64,000 nt of DNA from Rhynchopus sp. YZ270_cl-10 (lineage: Eukaryota; Euglenozoa; Diplonemea; Diplonemida; Diplonemidae). Each line of letters begins with the position of its first letter. Positions within the stretch are counted from its first letter, which is position 1. Of the stretch, positions 12,910-24,030 are shown piece by piece. The notes under the pieces were generated by a model. The model did not search any database. It had not been told where the DNA came from and was given only the letters and a program-made list of their open reading frames with translations. Location: contig OZ037917.1 of the NCBI GenBank assembly GCA_964035575.1, forward strand, positions 1,054,001-1,118,000, written 5' to 3'. The position numbers and the translations under genes were made by a program.

Positions 12910-13783
12910 AAAAAAAAAAATCAATTCACAACCAGGCCTTTTTCTAAATCCGGTCCCCGTCCCCAGATTTGGAAAAATAAATTTTTTTCCCGCACTTTTT
13001 TTCCCGCCGTCTCTACTGCGTTTTAGGGGTTCACAGGGGCTCAGAGGAGCCCGAGAAAAAATACCACGTGTCTGGATGAGACCGCTCGTGCAAAATAACC
13101 AGTTTTCGGGGGAGGGAAAAAAAGGGGGGGAGGGGTGCCGAATCCAGAATGGCCCCCCACCAAGCCCCCCCCCGTGTGGTTGAACGGGAGTACCTTGGGG
13201 AAATGGGTTGCTGACCGCACCATGAAATCCCGCACCATCCAGGCTGTACCTCAATTTTTTTTTGCCTGCGCCATTTTTTTTTTATTTTTTTTGCTCCGCA
13301 AACAGGGCTCTCGGAGATCACCCCCAAAACCCAAAAAGGGGGGTGATTTGGGGTCAAAAAAATTTCCCCACACTATGTGCAAAGGGTGGGACGTGGGAAA
13401 GAAACTGCGGTCATGGCACCCGAAAGGTTCCGGGCGAAGCCACGGTACGCAACATTTCTATAAAATGTTGACATAAAATGGCACTGTCGTTGGTAATTAT
13501 CGTCAGTTTGCATGAATTTTACTTCCATATTTTGCTAAACGAAAGTTTCTGGCGAAGCCACGGTACGCAACATTTCAAAAAAATGCGCTTAAAATTGCAC
13601 ATTATTACAGCCAAACTATGTCAAAGGGAAGGATGGTTGTAAGCTTGCGCCGCAGGCGCACGGTACGCTACTTTTTTCTTTCGCCATGCTGCATGCTTCC
13701 TTTTTCCTTCGGCGTTTGACCAATTGAGTCGCGTTCTGGCTGTGACGGGTCACTTTGTTCACTGCTGTGTGAACAACGGAGCT
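12910..13783. other. gene-free, homopolymer-rich transposon debris
   Basis: Long A, T, C and G runs and no supported gene. It contains repeat F in inverse orientation (13,552-13,703) and a partial copy at 13,434-13,475. The two inverse F starts are each preceded by a similar GAAAGGTTCC/GAAAGTTTCT string, suggesting a local duplication. Confidence 0.6.
13552..13703 (-). repeat. dispersed repeat F, copy 2 (inverted)
   Basis: Inverse of 12,414-12,564 with small differences, ending GCATGCTTCCTTT. The pair resembles long terminal inverted repeats of a 1.3-kb element. However, the left partner lies inside the better-supported 708-bp element, so I treat F as a dispersed unit. Confidence 0.75.
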
Positions 13784-14467
13784 CTACACCATGGACTCGT
13801 AATGACATTACGCGCGTCATGACGAGGTAATTACGAGTGCCTTGACGAGGGCACCCCCTCGTAATTACGAGGGGGTGCCCTCGTCATGACGAGGTAATTA
13901 CGAGGGCACCCCCTCGTAATTACCACGTCACGACGTCATCATGACGTGGGCACCCACGACAAGGCGATTTTTGACCAATAAAAAAAAATTTTTTTTTTCA
14001 AAAATCGGGCGTGGTAGGTCATAAAGTGGCCCAAAAAATCCAAAGAAAACCTCAGATTGACCAAATGGTGAAAAAAATTGTCAAGTCAAATTTCAGCCAA
14101 AATACGGTCATTAGACCCCCACAGATGCTTAAAAGTGCCAAAATTTGCTTTTAATGGCCTCAAATCGTCGAAATTAGCCCTATATAGGGCCAAAAAAAAA
14201 AATTCGAGAGTCCCTTTCCCTGGGAGGCAATAGCCAGACAATGACCACGGGAGCACCCCTCGTAATTACGAGGGGTGCCCTCGTAATTACGAGGGCACCC
14301 CTCGTCATGACGTCGTAATGCCGTCGTCGTGACGAGGGAAACCCCACGTCATGACGTCGTCATTACGAGGGGGTGCCCGCGTCGTGACGACGTCATTGCG
14401 CGCGTAATTTCCCACGTAATTTCCCTCGTCCCTCGTCACGTAATGTCATTACGAGTCCATGGTGTAG
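13784..14467. mobile_element. MITE, 684 bp, with 29-bp perfect TIRs
   Basis: The left end CTACACCATGGACTCGTAAT (29 bp in all, 13,784-13,812) is exactly inverted at 14,439-14,467. Both sub-ends carry many palindromic CTCGTAATTACGAG and CGTCATGACG strings. The core is AT-rich and non-coding. If the true end is CACCATGG, it is flanked by TA on both sides, the target duplication of Tc1/mariner elements, but TA also fits inside the inverted repeat. There is no transposase. Confidence 0.8.
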
Positions 14468-15054
14468 TAGAAAGACCCCCCAAAAAAAAATCCGGATTTC
14501 CCAACTTTTTTTTTTTTTTGGGGGGTGATTTTCCGAAAAAATCACCCCCCCCAAAATCCGTTATTTTTTTTTTTTTGGGGATTTTTGGGCAAAATCACCC
14601 CCCCCGAGAGCCTTGTCCGCAAAAAAAATACAGTCCCTCTGTTCCCAATGTCTTCCCTGGTCAGCAGGGCCGAAAATTATCTCATGGACCACACTTCGCT
14701 GAGGCGGTGCACGAACCAATGGTTCATTTTCTTTCAAGTCTGCCTCGATAAAGAAATCTCTGAAACTCATACAGAAAACAGTGGTAGTTTTTCCGAGAGA
14801 CCACAAAGTGAGGTGGGCAAACGCCACATTTCGGAGGATTACTGCAGCCCTGGCCAACCTGGAGCCCTCTATCACCCTCGTCGAGGCACAAGTACCCCCT
14901 CCGCCATTCTTCCACACTACAGTACGGCCTCTATTTCGTGAATTCCTAATTCGTGAATTCGGTAAAATCCGGAAAAAATTTAATAATTCATTCACGAATT
15001 AGGAATTCATGAATTAGGTGTTCACGAATTAAGAATACCTACTATACAGTACTA
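14468..15054. other. gene-free AT-rich spacer with GAATTC-rich repeats
   Basis: Homopolymer runs to about 14,640, then unremarkable sequence, then repeated ATTCACGAATTAGGAATTC strings (14,930-15,040) that also occur inside the right end of the next element. A CAGTACGGCCTC string at about 14,922 could be the end of an older related insertion. I see no gene. Confidence 0.5.
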
Positions 15055-15445
15055 CAGTAAACACTCTAATTAATACTCTACACGACCCTCCTTTCACACC
15101 CATTAGCCCGTACAACCCACCCAGAACACCCCCAGAAACATTTCAACCACTTGTAATACAATGGATATCATTCAGCAGATGCAGGTTGTTGCTGAGAAGC
15201 AGGAGGAGGAGAGGACGGACCTCGCGGTGATCGAGATCGGCACCACCACCAAGAAGAACACGCTCCTCCCATACAAACCTCAACAAACAGTACCATGTCA
15301 AAAAAAATTTTCGGCTCCGCCGGAAAAAATAATTAATTATTTACGAAACATTTCTCCCAAAAAATTTTAATTCACGATTCACGAATTAGGAATTCACGAA
15401 TTGGGAATTCACGAATTAGATGCTTATTAATTAGAGTGTTTACTG
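15055..15445. mobile_element. pogo/Tc1-mariner-like MITE, 391 bp
   Basis: The left end CAGTAAACACTCTAATTAAT (21-bp TIR, 15,055-15,075) is exactly inverted at 15,425-15,445 and flanked on both sides by TA. The CAGTAAAC start plus TA duplication fits the pogo/Tigger branch of Tc1/mariner. A short frame from 15,161 (about 40 lysine/glutamate-rich residues) is too small for transposase and may be a remnant. Confidence 0.75.
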
Positions 15446-16289
15446 TATCCGTGAGGACGATTTTGCGCTGCGTATGAGCAAGGGGCCAGCCCATATCAGC
15501 TTTGTCTAAAAATCCCTCCACCCATCACCCAAATATGGCCCAGATTGTGTTCAAATGGGTCAAATTTTCACAGCGCTTCCCAAATTTGTCATGGAGGCGG
15601 GCGCAAAGCGCAAAAAAAACCCCTAAAAAGGGCACAAAAATCACACAAAAAAGACGCGAAAAGGGCGGGAAAAAAACCGGTCCCCAGCCGAAAAAAACCC
15701 GGAAAATAGGCCCGTCACGGTTCAGGCCTGTTCACAACTTTTCACAATTTTTCACCATTTTTCACCAGCCTTCACAATTTTATAGCGGTTTTCGTGTTGT
15801 GAAAACTTGTGAAAACTTGTCACATTTTGTGAAAATTTGTGAAATGCATACCCCCGGGAAGCACCAGTTGTATACGTTATTAACGTTTGCTTATGTTCAA
15901 GGGAAGTATAGGGCATGAAAATGAAGAATTATGTGTTGTACTCGAGTATAGTATGTAGACTGTCCTTTTTGCGACACCACGCTCAACTAATTATTCCTGC
16001 TCTTTCCACTCATCACCAAACCACCCGCACAGGATCCCCCGCTCCCACGTTCTATTTTGTACGCCCCGCTCCTTTTTTGCCATCCGTAACGACTCTTCTC
16101 ACAGTTGCGATATTCTTTAAACCCACCTCCTTTGGTGGGCATTGGTTTCCGTTCTTTTCTTTTTGACAAAGAAACGTGAAGCAACGATATTTACAGATTT
16201 TAGTTTCCGACCTGATTACTCCATAGAAAACGCCAATTCATATTTGGGGATAAAATTCCCCTTCTTTGCCTCTCTTCTGGGCTTCTTTG
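15446..16289. other. spacer upstream of the CLC gene, with repeat G copy 2
   Basis: 15,725-15,870 is the inverse of repeat G, ending AATGCATACCCCCGGGAAG. 15,880-16,289 is the 5' flank of the CLC gene, rich in T and C. I recognise no promoter motif. Confidence 0.55.
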
Positions 16290-19200
16290 ATGTTCGGTGC
16301 AGGATCTGTTCGAAGTTTAGAATATGGCAACCATGGGAGGAATCAACGCGAGGAAGGAGGGTTGTTGAAACGCGCTTTGCCGGCAGCGAATTTGGCTGGC
16401 GGGACGGGTCAGCATGTGAACATTGAAGCTCATCCTCCGAAGGTGAAACGTGAGTTGGATAAGATGGCTTGCTTTGAAGGCGTTGACTACTGGCCTCCAC
16501 AGAACGACTTTCAAGCGAAAGTGATGAAGGTAGAGAACACCGACGACCACCGTCGCAGGAAGTGGGTGTATTGTGCTCTGATTGGCGTCCTCGCAGCTTT
16601 GGTCAGCTTTTTTATCAAACAAAGCATCGAAGCGCTCATAGGTGCCAGAGAACGCATGGTCGACCACATCGTACAGGACTCCACCACCACCTCCACCACC
16701 AAACATCATACCACCCGCTCTGCCTCTACCCTATCACACTATGACCAACCTTCCCCATACATGATCATTCTAATCCATTCTAAAGAAGGATATGACGTCC
16801 ATGGCGGTCCATTTGGTGTTATTTCTGCAGTTCCATTATCCCAAACACTATGTTGTGATGATTTGCAGGTAGGAGGTTACACCGTTGACGCAGAAGCGGG
16901 GTGTTTGCAGATGCTGGTAGAAGGTGGATTACAGATAAGGTTGAATGGACAAAAGGTGGGGGTGAAGGTGGTGAGGGAAGGGAGGGTACTGAGTGGTGGT
17001 GTGGACCCTCCGGAGGGTGTAGGGAATGCGACAGAAGGAGAGGGTGGAGCGGGGAAGCGAATACCAGGAGAGTTGAAGGAGCTGTCCTCATCATCGTTAT
17101 GGCTGGCATGGTTTGCCTGGACGATAACATCATGTGCATTGGTGGCGATTGCTGCTGGTGTTATTGTTTTTATTGACGAGCGGGCTTCAGGGTCAGGCCT
17201 CCCCGAGGTCATGGCATTCCTCAATGGAGTGCAGATGTCGAAGGCGTTGGGGAAAAAGGTGATTTTGACGAAATTCGCGTCCTGTTTATTTGCAGTAGCG
17301 TCGGGGCTTCCTGTGGGACCGGAAGGGCCGATGATTCATATCGGAGCCATGTTGGGATCGCTTCTTACCAGAGAAAGGGATGAACGGACGCTTTTTTTTC
17401 GCATTTTTGGGCATAAACCTGCGGCTCGGGCATTTCGAAAATCAAGAGAGCGTCGTGACTTCATTGCTTGCGGAGCGGCAGCGGGGGTGTCGGCTGCCTT
17501 CGGTGCCCCCCTCGGAGGGCTTCTCTTTGTCATGGAGGAGGTCGCCACGCATTGGAACGCTTCGTTAACTTGGCTGATCTTTTTGGGGTGCTTGACTGCC
17601 TTTTTTGTTTCCATTGTGTTGACCTCGGTTGTACATGGCTGGGAGACAACTGGAACCGCATTTGGCTCGATTTCTCCCTCAGCTCAGGTGTTGTTCCAAC
17701 CAGAACTGATTCTCGCCAGTGTAGAAATGCACGCCCTCTCTATGGTACCAGCAGTGGTAGTAGGGTTGGTCTGTGGGGTCCTCGCAGTCTTCTTTACGCA
17801 GGTTAATTTATGGGTGGCAGGGTGGCGCGCACAATATATTCGGCCTTTTAAAGCGAGGAGAATGATGGAACCCATTTTGCTGGCGTTTGTGTACGCGACA
17901 GTCACCTTCGCATTCCCGCTTTTAATTGAATGCGCGGATCTGCCTGCTGGGGGTGAGGAGGGGGGGCATGGAAAGTCATTTGTTTCTTTTCATTGTTCAA
18001 GGCACGGTCAGTTTTCCCCGCTTGCGACATTAACGATGAACAATGGAGACGCAACCGTGCGGCATCTATTCTCGCATGGTACCCAGGATGTGTTCACCGC
18101 AGGGTCTTTGGTTACCTTTTTGCTGATCTACTTCTTCTTTGCTGCCTACGCTGCTGGGTGCACCTATGCGTCTGGCTTGGTCATCCCAATTCTCATCATA
18201 GGTGCAGTCACCGGACGGACCGTTGGAGTAGCTATCGTTGCCGCTGTCCCCTCCTCTTTTGTCAAATGGGCAGACCCTGGTGTGTTTGCTCTTATCGGTG
18301 CTGCAGCATTTTTTGCAGGGGTATCTCGATTAACAGTTTCCCTTGCAGTTATAATGTTGGAGCTATCAAATGAACTGTATTTTCTTCCAGTCATGATGAT
18401 CGCGATTATGGTAGCGAAGTGGGTAGGAGACTACAACGTGGCCTCCTTGTATCATGCCTTAATGCATTTACAGGGCCTCCCCTATTTGGACCCAGAGCTG
18501 TCGAAGAGCCCGCATTTTCAGATGCACACCGCTGAGGACATTGCGACGGCCCCGGTTGTAGTGGTGGGGGAGCAGGAGATGGTGGGGACGCTGTTTAGTG
18601 TGATACGGTTGTCACATAATGGCTTTCCCGTTGTGCGGAGGGGAGAAGGTGAAGGCGGGGCGTTATGTGGAGTTGTTATGCGAATTCAACTGGAAGCCCT
18701 GCTGTACGCCGCGTTCATTGATAATGGTGTGCAGTTACAAGACGTTCCCAGAGACCACTATCTTAGTTACGAGCTTGGTGAAGGAGTAGAACCTTCCAAA
18801 ACTCGACGCGAATTCAGCAGAACCAAACTCCTCTCAGAGGTATACCCAAACCTTTCCCCGGAACAGCTACAAAGCACAATCGATCTGCGTCCACACTACA
18901 ACCGATCCCCCTTTGTCGTACAACACGGATTTAAACTGCAATCAACATACGAAATGTTTCAGTCCATGGGTCTCCGCCATTTGGTTGTAGTAAATGAGTC
19001 CTGGGAGGTCGTTGGGATGATTACGAGGAAGGATTTGATTAAGATCGATGAGAGGTTGTCATCACGGAATATCCTTGACGTGGCGATGGTGTCGGAACAT
19101 CACAAACGGAAGATGGATCGGGAGCGCGCTTCTACCCCTCAATCCCTTCGCCCCAAACTTCGCCATCAGACGGAACAGAATAACGACGCCTCTCTCAGGT

Positions 19201-19894
19201 CCTGGACCAGCCGAGCTTCTCCGACCTCACCACTCAGTCCCATACTTCCAATCGCAAGCCTTCATGAAGGGATTTCTACTGCAAATCCTGGACGGCGTAC
19301 AGCAATGAACGACCCTACCCACACCACTTCAGCCTTCGATCCCCCAAAGCGAAGAAAAGGTGGACCTGCGGCATCAGACCTGATCACGTGGCCTGCAGTG
19401 CAGGCTCTGTTGGCGAAGGAGGAGGAAGAGGAAGAAGAGGAGGAGGAGGAGGAGAGATCACTGCTTGGCAGCAGAGGTGTTGGCAGTGGGGTGCTGTGGA
19501 GGAAAGGGGGAGGGGGTGAGGCAGAGGGGCAGGAGGCGCTGGTCTCAGAACAGCAAAGACGTGCTGAAAGGGTGGCCACCCTTGAAAGGGAGAATGAAAT
19601 GTTGCTTGTACAGATCAGAGTATGTTTTGATTTTTTTTCTTCTTCTTCCACTCATGAAAATACTGCTGTCTGTTACAAAAAAAAAAAAATTGCGTGATGA
19701 TGTCTCAACCTTTTTCCCCACTTATTTTTTGTTCCGCTGCACTCCAACAAAATTATCAAAATTGAAAAAAAAGTATAGTATAGTGCATCCTCGGGTGAGT
19801 ACACTAATATAACCAAGTTTTCAAAAAAAACCTCAATTCTTAATACAAACAGGACGCCAAAGAAAATATCGCCACTGGTCAATACCTCTTATAA
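16290..19894 (+). CDS. CLC-family chloride/proton exchanger with two CBS domains
   Basis: Predicted intracellular Cl-/H+ antiporter of the CLC-6/7 and plant CLC type. Exon 1 is 16,290-19,619. A GTATGT donor at 19,620 and TACAAACAG acceptor give exon 2 (19,853-19,894), which ends the coiled tail with DAKENIATGQYLL, about 1,123 aa in all. Signatures: GSGLPEV near residue 300, GPEGPMIH with the gating glutamate near 343, GAPLGGLLFVMEE with the proton glutamate near 415, about ten hydrophobic helices, then CBS domains near 740-810 and 865-920. In-frame sequence 16,671-16,868 (198 bp, GT...TTTGCAG ends, different base composition) interrupts the first luminal loop and may be an unrecognised intron. 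The start is the first ATG of the frame; residue 59 (MACFEG) or an upstream exon are alternatives. The Ser/Glu-rich tail includes a poly-Glu run. Confidence 0.93.
19768..19830 (+). repeat. dispersed repeat C, copy in the last CLC intron
   Basis: AAGTATAGTATAGTGCATCC, then ACACTAATA and CAAGTTTTCAAAA, ending about 20 bp before the 3' splice site. Other copies: 33,348-33,412, 45,329-45,392 (divergent), 60,396-60,450 and a partial copy at 31,783-31,815, all on the + strand. Confidence 0.75.
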
Positions 19895-20868
19895 CGGATA
19901 GAAGAAAAAAGAACAGAAAAACAAGAAAAAATAAATACTGTTTGATGCACCCAAAGAAAGCTTTTCCTTGACCTTTATTTGTCAGTGCCCTGCGTCCGCC
20001 GAACGGTGAGGTGTTTGCACTTTCAACTTCTCTTTGTCTGTAATATTTTCTCTTTTTTTTGAGGGAGTGGCTAAGCACCAAGAGGCTTACGCCTATCTTC
20101 AAAAAGAAAGATTTTTTTTTTTTGGGTATTTTCAAATTGTGCTAGCAATAGAGAGGCTATGGCATTCCATCACTGGGGTTAGCTGTACCTTACACTTTAG
20201 TGAATGAACGTGGAGAAGAGCAAAGGATGATGGTCTTTTGGGCTGTCTTCCACCACTCTCTCCCCACACATACAATGTAAAGAAAAGAACAGAATAACAA
20301 ATATAAAAAAAAAGGCAGCCCTCTCTCTCTCATTTAAGATACCGAACACTCTCCCTAGAGCTATGTGTGTTTGAAAACTAATAGGGGTAATTCTTGCGCA
20401 GAATATGGCTCCACCTGTGCCACAGCTTCTCCCCACGCCCACCACTTATCCCACCATACTGGTGTTCATGAGTCCCACCTTATAAACGCCCCATAAATTT
20501 CCCATATACCCCCCTTTGGAACACCACATACACTGTAATCATCACACACCACAGGGTCCAAACCCACTATTACACAATAAAATTAGAACGCTTTCCTTCG
20601 TTGGAAGGTAACACTCACCGTCCAACCCTTTGCATGATCACGGCAGAGCTGTGTTTGTAATACGTTTCGACGGCCCCCTTTCAGGGAGGGCACCCACTGC
20701 CTGGCTTCTTTGCAACACCAAACCATAACGTGTAGGTTGTTCCCCAACGCAATTCTACAGTGATCGCTTCTAACGCAAACAAGGTGGGTTGTTTTTTCGC
20801 AAACCGAATCCTGCAAATATTGAAAAACTAAGGGTTGCACACCCCCCTAGCTCTACCCCACCCCCCAA
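19895..20868. other. intergenic spacer with repeat B copy (20,066-20,105)
   Basis: 3' flank of the CLC gene and 5' flank of the next gene. Contains GTGGCTAAGCACCAAGAGGC, a member of repeat family B. Nothing else is recognisable; short minus-strand frames lack coding character. Confidence 0.5.
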
Positions 20869-21879
20869 ATGCCCAGCGAAGTCACCATCATTCTTCTGGT
20901 TCTCCTTTTTAATTGCGGCGCTGCTGTCTGCTGTGTGGTCTTCTGGCTTCGACGGGGTGGGGGTAAGTCTGACACCCGACGCCACAACCTCCCAGCACAT
21001 CCCGCCTTTAACAGCCCACTCTCTCCTGAAGATGCGGAAGGATCTTGGAAAGTTTCCTGGACATCACCGAAAGGGGAATTCACTGAGGCCCTCCCCGCTT
21101 TTCTTCCACGATTCAATGATGCGATTATGTTCCGACCAAAGCAGTTCCCGGGAAGGATTTGGGAAGGCCTCTTTTCAGATGAATTTTCGGTTTTACCGAT
21201 AATCGATCAAAGCTGTGTTGAAAAGGAATATCGGATGCTTCAGATAGGAGAAAAAAATGCTATTCAAGAGGCCTTAATGAAGATGAAATTGGAGGAAAAA
21301 AAAGGGGAGTATTTCGAATGGTTGAAAGGAGGGTTAAGAAGAAGGAGAAAAGAGGCGGATGTTGTGCAATCAGAGGTTTTGTTGTTGTTTAGTCAACAAA
21401 ATAGAGTTCGAGACGCACGAAAACGCATGTCAAAAGCATCAAAACCAATCGCGGAAGGGGACATAGGGAATGGCTGCGTTCTGTCTATTCTAGGTTATTC
21501 AGTTAAGAAGGACGCTTTGCATTGTGTGTTAACCTATCACTCCAGCAGGGATGGGCTCAAAAAGGAGTTGAATATACTACAGAAACAATTGCGTTGTTCG
21601 GTTCGTGAAGCAGAGGTGATTCCCTTTTATGCAGTTCGAACGTCACGAAGAAAAGAAAAAATCGCCGTTGCTCACAACACAGCAGAAAGGCAGACGCAAG
21701 CGAGCAAGAATGAGCAAGATCCAGAGGAGATGGACACTCCTGCACAAAGAAGGTCCCCCTCCCCCAGTGTCATCTCTGTCGGTGCAGTGGAGGAGACGTC
21801 ACCACGAGGTGTAACTCCTGCGTCAGGTGGGTGGGGGAACTTCCACGGGGAAGACGATGAAGGTTTTAGTGTGGTGTGA
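20869..21879 (+). CDS. unknown 336-aa protein with N-terminal membrane anchor
   Basis: An intact frame from an ATG to TGA. Residues 5-26 are a strongly hydrophobic stretch (VTIILLVLLFNCGAAVCCVV) followed by RRGGGK, which suggests a signal anchor with the body in the cytosol. Residues 115-190 are rich in Lys, Glu and Arg and look alpha-helical or coiled coil. The last 70 residues are Ser/Pro/Glu-rich and probably disordered. I recognise no family. Single exon, with about 970 bp to the upstream gene. The protein-like length and absence of frameshifts support a real gene, but similarity evidence is lacking. Confidence 0.65.
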   Translation: MPSEVTIILLVLLFNCGAAVCCVVFWLRRGGGKSDTRRHNLPAHPAFNSPLSPEDAEGSWKVSWTSPKGEFTEALPAFLPRFNDAIMFRPKQFPGRIWEGLFSDEFSVLPIIDQSCVEKEYRMLQIGEKNAIQEALMKMKLEEKKGEYFEWLKGGLRRRRKEADVVQSEVLLLFSQQNRVRDARKRMSKASKPIAEGDIGNGCVLSILGYSVKKDALHCVLTYHSSRDGLKKELNILQKQLRCSVREAEVIPFYAVRTSRRKEKIAVAHNTAERQTQASKNEQDPEEMDTPAQRRSPSPSVISVGAVEETSPRGVTPASGGWGNFHGEDDEGFSVV

Positions 21880-22625
21880 AAAGAGTGGGGGGGTAGTGGG
21901 GTGGGGTACTTCTTTTTTTTGGCAGGTCAGTCACATTTGCATTCTTGATCCTGTCAGCAAACACTAGAGGGTGTTGAGGGTGTATCATGCGCCTTAATAT
22001 CCCAACGTTTTTATTTAATCACTTCCCTAATGCTTTCAAATATTTATTTGAAAGTGTATGAATTTGTTTAATCACCTGTCAGATGCCTGCTCACTTCCAG
22101 AGCGCGTTAGGTACTGCATTATCTTCACTTTCTTTTTTGAAACAAACCTCTAAATAGATGTAGGATTACAGGGTTTTGGGTCCTCGGTACAGCGGTCGTT
22201 GTACCAAAAGGTGCACTGTTCACGAGAGGGCTCTTCGTATTTGAAGTCAACTTTCTTTTATTCTTCCTCTTATGTGTTACTTTGGTGCTTTGTTATGTAA
22301 CACGCTTTGTTCCTTTTGTGACAATCTTTGCTTTGTTACGTTCTGAAGGATATTTGCTTGTAACAGTCACAACGAGGTCACCGTACACACACCCACCCCA
22401 TCCAACACCCCCCTGTACCCATAGATGTACGTACAGTACAATACTCTTCTCAATACTCAAGAATTTTGATTCCCCTGCACACAGGTGTGCTCCTGTTGCC
22501 AAGGCAGACATCAGTTTCTTTTTTTTGCAACTGGCGAAGTGGTGAGGGAATCAGCATAATAACAAAAGCGCTCTCCCCCATCACCCATCCCTTTCCACGT
22601 TCTGCACTCCCCGCCTTCTTGCCCA
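21880..22625. other. intergenic spacer with repeat A copy
   Basis: Gene-free. 22,152-22,260 is a repeat A copy (see its entry). The remainder is AT-rich 3' flank and a C-rich stretch near 22,385-22,420. Confidence 0.5.
22152..22260 (+). repeat. dispersed repeat A, copy 1
   Basis: GATGTAGGATTACAGGG, then GGTACAGCGGTCGTTGTACC, then CACTGTTCACGAGAGGGCTC and GTATTTGAAGTCAACTTT. It matches the family best represented at 41,924-42,037. It lies between genes. Confidence 0.75.
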
Positions 22626-22921
22626 CAACACTTTCCCGCACTTTGGTGGAAGAAAACCAAAGGAATTGATAAGAAGAGCGTTTCATGAAACTAAAGAAGT
22701 GCACATGGTGCACAACGCACAATGCGATACGAAAGGAAAACACAACTTCTGAACCCCCACGCCCACCCACTCTGCCTTCTTGTATCTTCCCCACTCCACT
22801 TGAGATGCCACGTGTCACACTTCTTTCCTACGACCCATCTTCAAGGTGTGACTTTAGACCCTTCTTCACCGGCTGTCTGTGCCATCTGGAGGGTGCATCA
22901 CCATGACCGAGATTTGTTTCC
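22626..22921 (+). repeat. about 290-bp duplicated block, copy 1
   Basis: Nearly identical by eye to 27,849-28,127, differing mainly by an internal stretch of about 15 bp (including GCCACGTGTC) present here only, and by a few substitutions. It begins near CCCGCACTTTGGTGGAAG and ends GACCGAGATTTGTTTCC. The preceding 22,580-22,625 resembles sequence just 5' of cathepsin L 2 (about 37,395-37,465), and 56,538-56,602 is a weak third partial copy. No coding frame is shared. Confidence 0.9.
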
Positions 22922-22997
22922 ATTTGTGAACCGCCACGGTGCTGACGACACATCACGACACCAACAGGGGCTATATTCTGCGCAAGAATTATCCTCA

Positions 22998-23961
22998 CTA
23001 AAGGGGGGGTAGACCTATTATTACAGTAGACCTATTATTCCGTAATAATAGGTCCACCGTTTTTGGCCTTTTATTTAAAGTTTAACTTTTGAAAGTTTAA
23101 AAAATTTTAAGTTTAACTAATGTAATAATAGGTGTGACCCTAAGGTGGTAGGGTGGGTTGGCGGTGTGAGAACCATGCGTGGGCCACACACGGCATGCGT
23201 TTGGCAACCACACGTTGTGGTTAACGCCTGCATAGCATGTGCAGAGCGTTGTGTGTAACGCAAAGACACAAAGGGGTTTGCCCATGGGGACGAGTTTGAG
23301 CAGCCCACCGAAGGTGGGCTGCGTTTGGTAACCACTCGTTCCCTTGCTTGGGTTCCTTTTTTGCGTTTGGTAACCTCGTAGCCTTGCTTGGGTTCCTTTC
23401 GTTGCGTACAGATCGGTTGCGTTGTGCTGGTTGTGTTTGTTGCCACATGTTCGTGGGTACCTGTTGGTTTCTTTTCAGATCTTTGCATACCACGATCAAG
23501 AGGGAGTGGTAAGGATTAGCAAAACTAAATTGCATCAAGGATACAACTGAGCTCGTTGTCGCTGTCGATCTCCAAAGGCTCTATCACATCGTGATCGAGG
23601 TCAACGACAGGGATCGGCTCATCTTCCATCTCCACATCCACATCCAGAGACTCATCCAGAGACTCATCCAGATCCACGTATTGAGGTTCTGGTTTAGGCG
23701 GTGCAGACACAATCACAGGAGAGTCAGAGCCAGACATGTTTTAAAAGTTGGAATGATTTTGTCTTGTAATCCTGACAGGACTATTGACTATGTGGGGGCG
23801 GTAAGGGTGGAATAGGTGTAATAGGTGTAATAGTGGTTAAATAGCGCTTAAATAGCGCTGTAATAATAGGTCATTAAACTTTTCAAAAGTTAAACTTTTT
23901 TGGGATTTTTCAGGAAAAAAAAATTATTTTAGGTGTAATAATAGGTCTGCTCCCCCTTTAG
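22998..23961. mobile_element. TIR element, 964 bp, inserted just 5' of cathepsin L 1
   Basis: The left end CTAAAGGGGGGGTAGACCTA (28 bp with two mismatches, through ATTATTACA) is inverted at 23,934-23,961. TCA flanks both ends (22,995-22,997 and 23,962-23,964), giving a 3-bp target duplication. Subterminal TAATAATAGGT strings repeat on both sides, and AAGTTTAACTTTTGAAAGTT-like palindromes occur near both ends. The superfamily is unresolved (3-bp duplication as in CACTA or PIF/Harbinger, but the ends are not diagnostic). No transposase; one small minus-strand frame (see 23,525-23,737). The right end is 69 bp from the protease ATG. Confidence 0.8.
23525..23737 (-). CDS. small acidic protein inside the TIR element
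   Basis: 70-aa open frame with an ATG and a TAA-type stop on the minus strand: an acidic protein (many Asp/Glu, repeated LDESLDESLDV), with Pro-rich N terminus. It resembles no family I know. It could be an N-terminal exon of a lost transposase, an accessory protein of the element, or chance. The clean acidic composition argues mildly for coding. Confidence 0.3.
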   Translation of the reverse strand: MSGSDSPVIVSAPPKPEPQYVDLDESLDESLDVDVEMEDEPIPVVDLDHDVIEPLEIDSDNELSCILDAI

Positions 23962-24030
23962 TCATCAATCACCAAACAAATCTAAACAAGCAAACCACAA
24001 ACAGAAAAGACACACAAAAGCAACCACACA

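Noticed and set aside
12414-13703. A 1.3-kb transposon bounded by 150-bp inverted repeats (repeat F pair)
   Set aside because: The left F copy lies inside a better-supported 708-bp element with its own TIRs and target duplication, there is no duplication around the F pair, and F also occurs alone elsewhere.
20066-20105. Repeat B as a tRNA gene or tRNA-derived SINE head (TGGCTAAGCA resembles an A-box)
   Set aside because: A possible B-box-like GGTTC lies only about 20 bp away in some copies, too close for a tRNA, and no cloverleaf forms.
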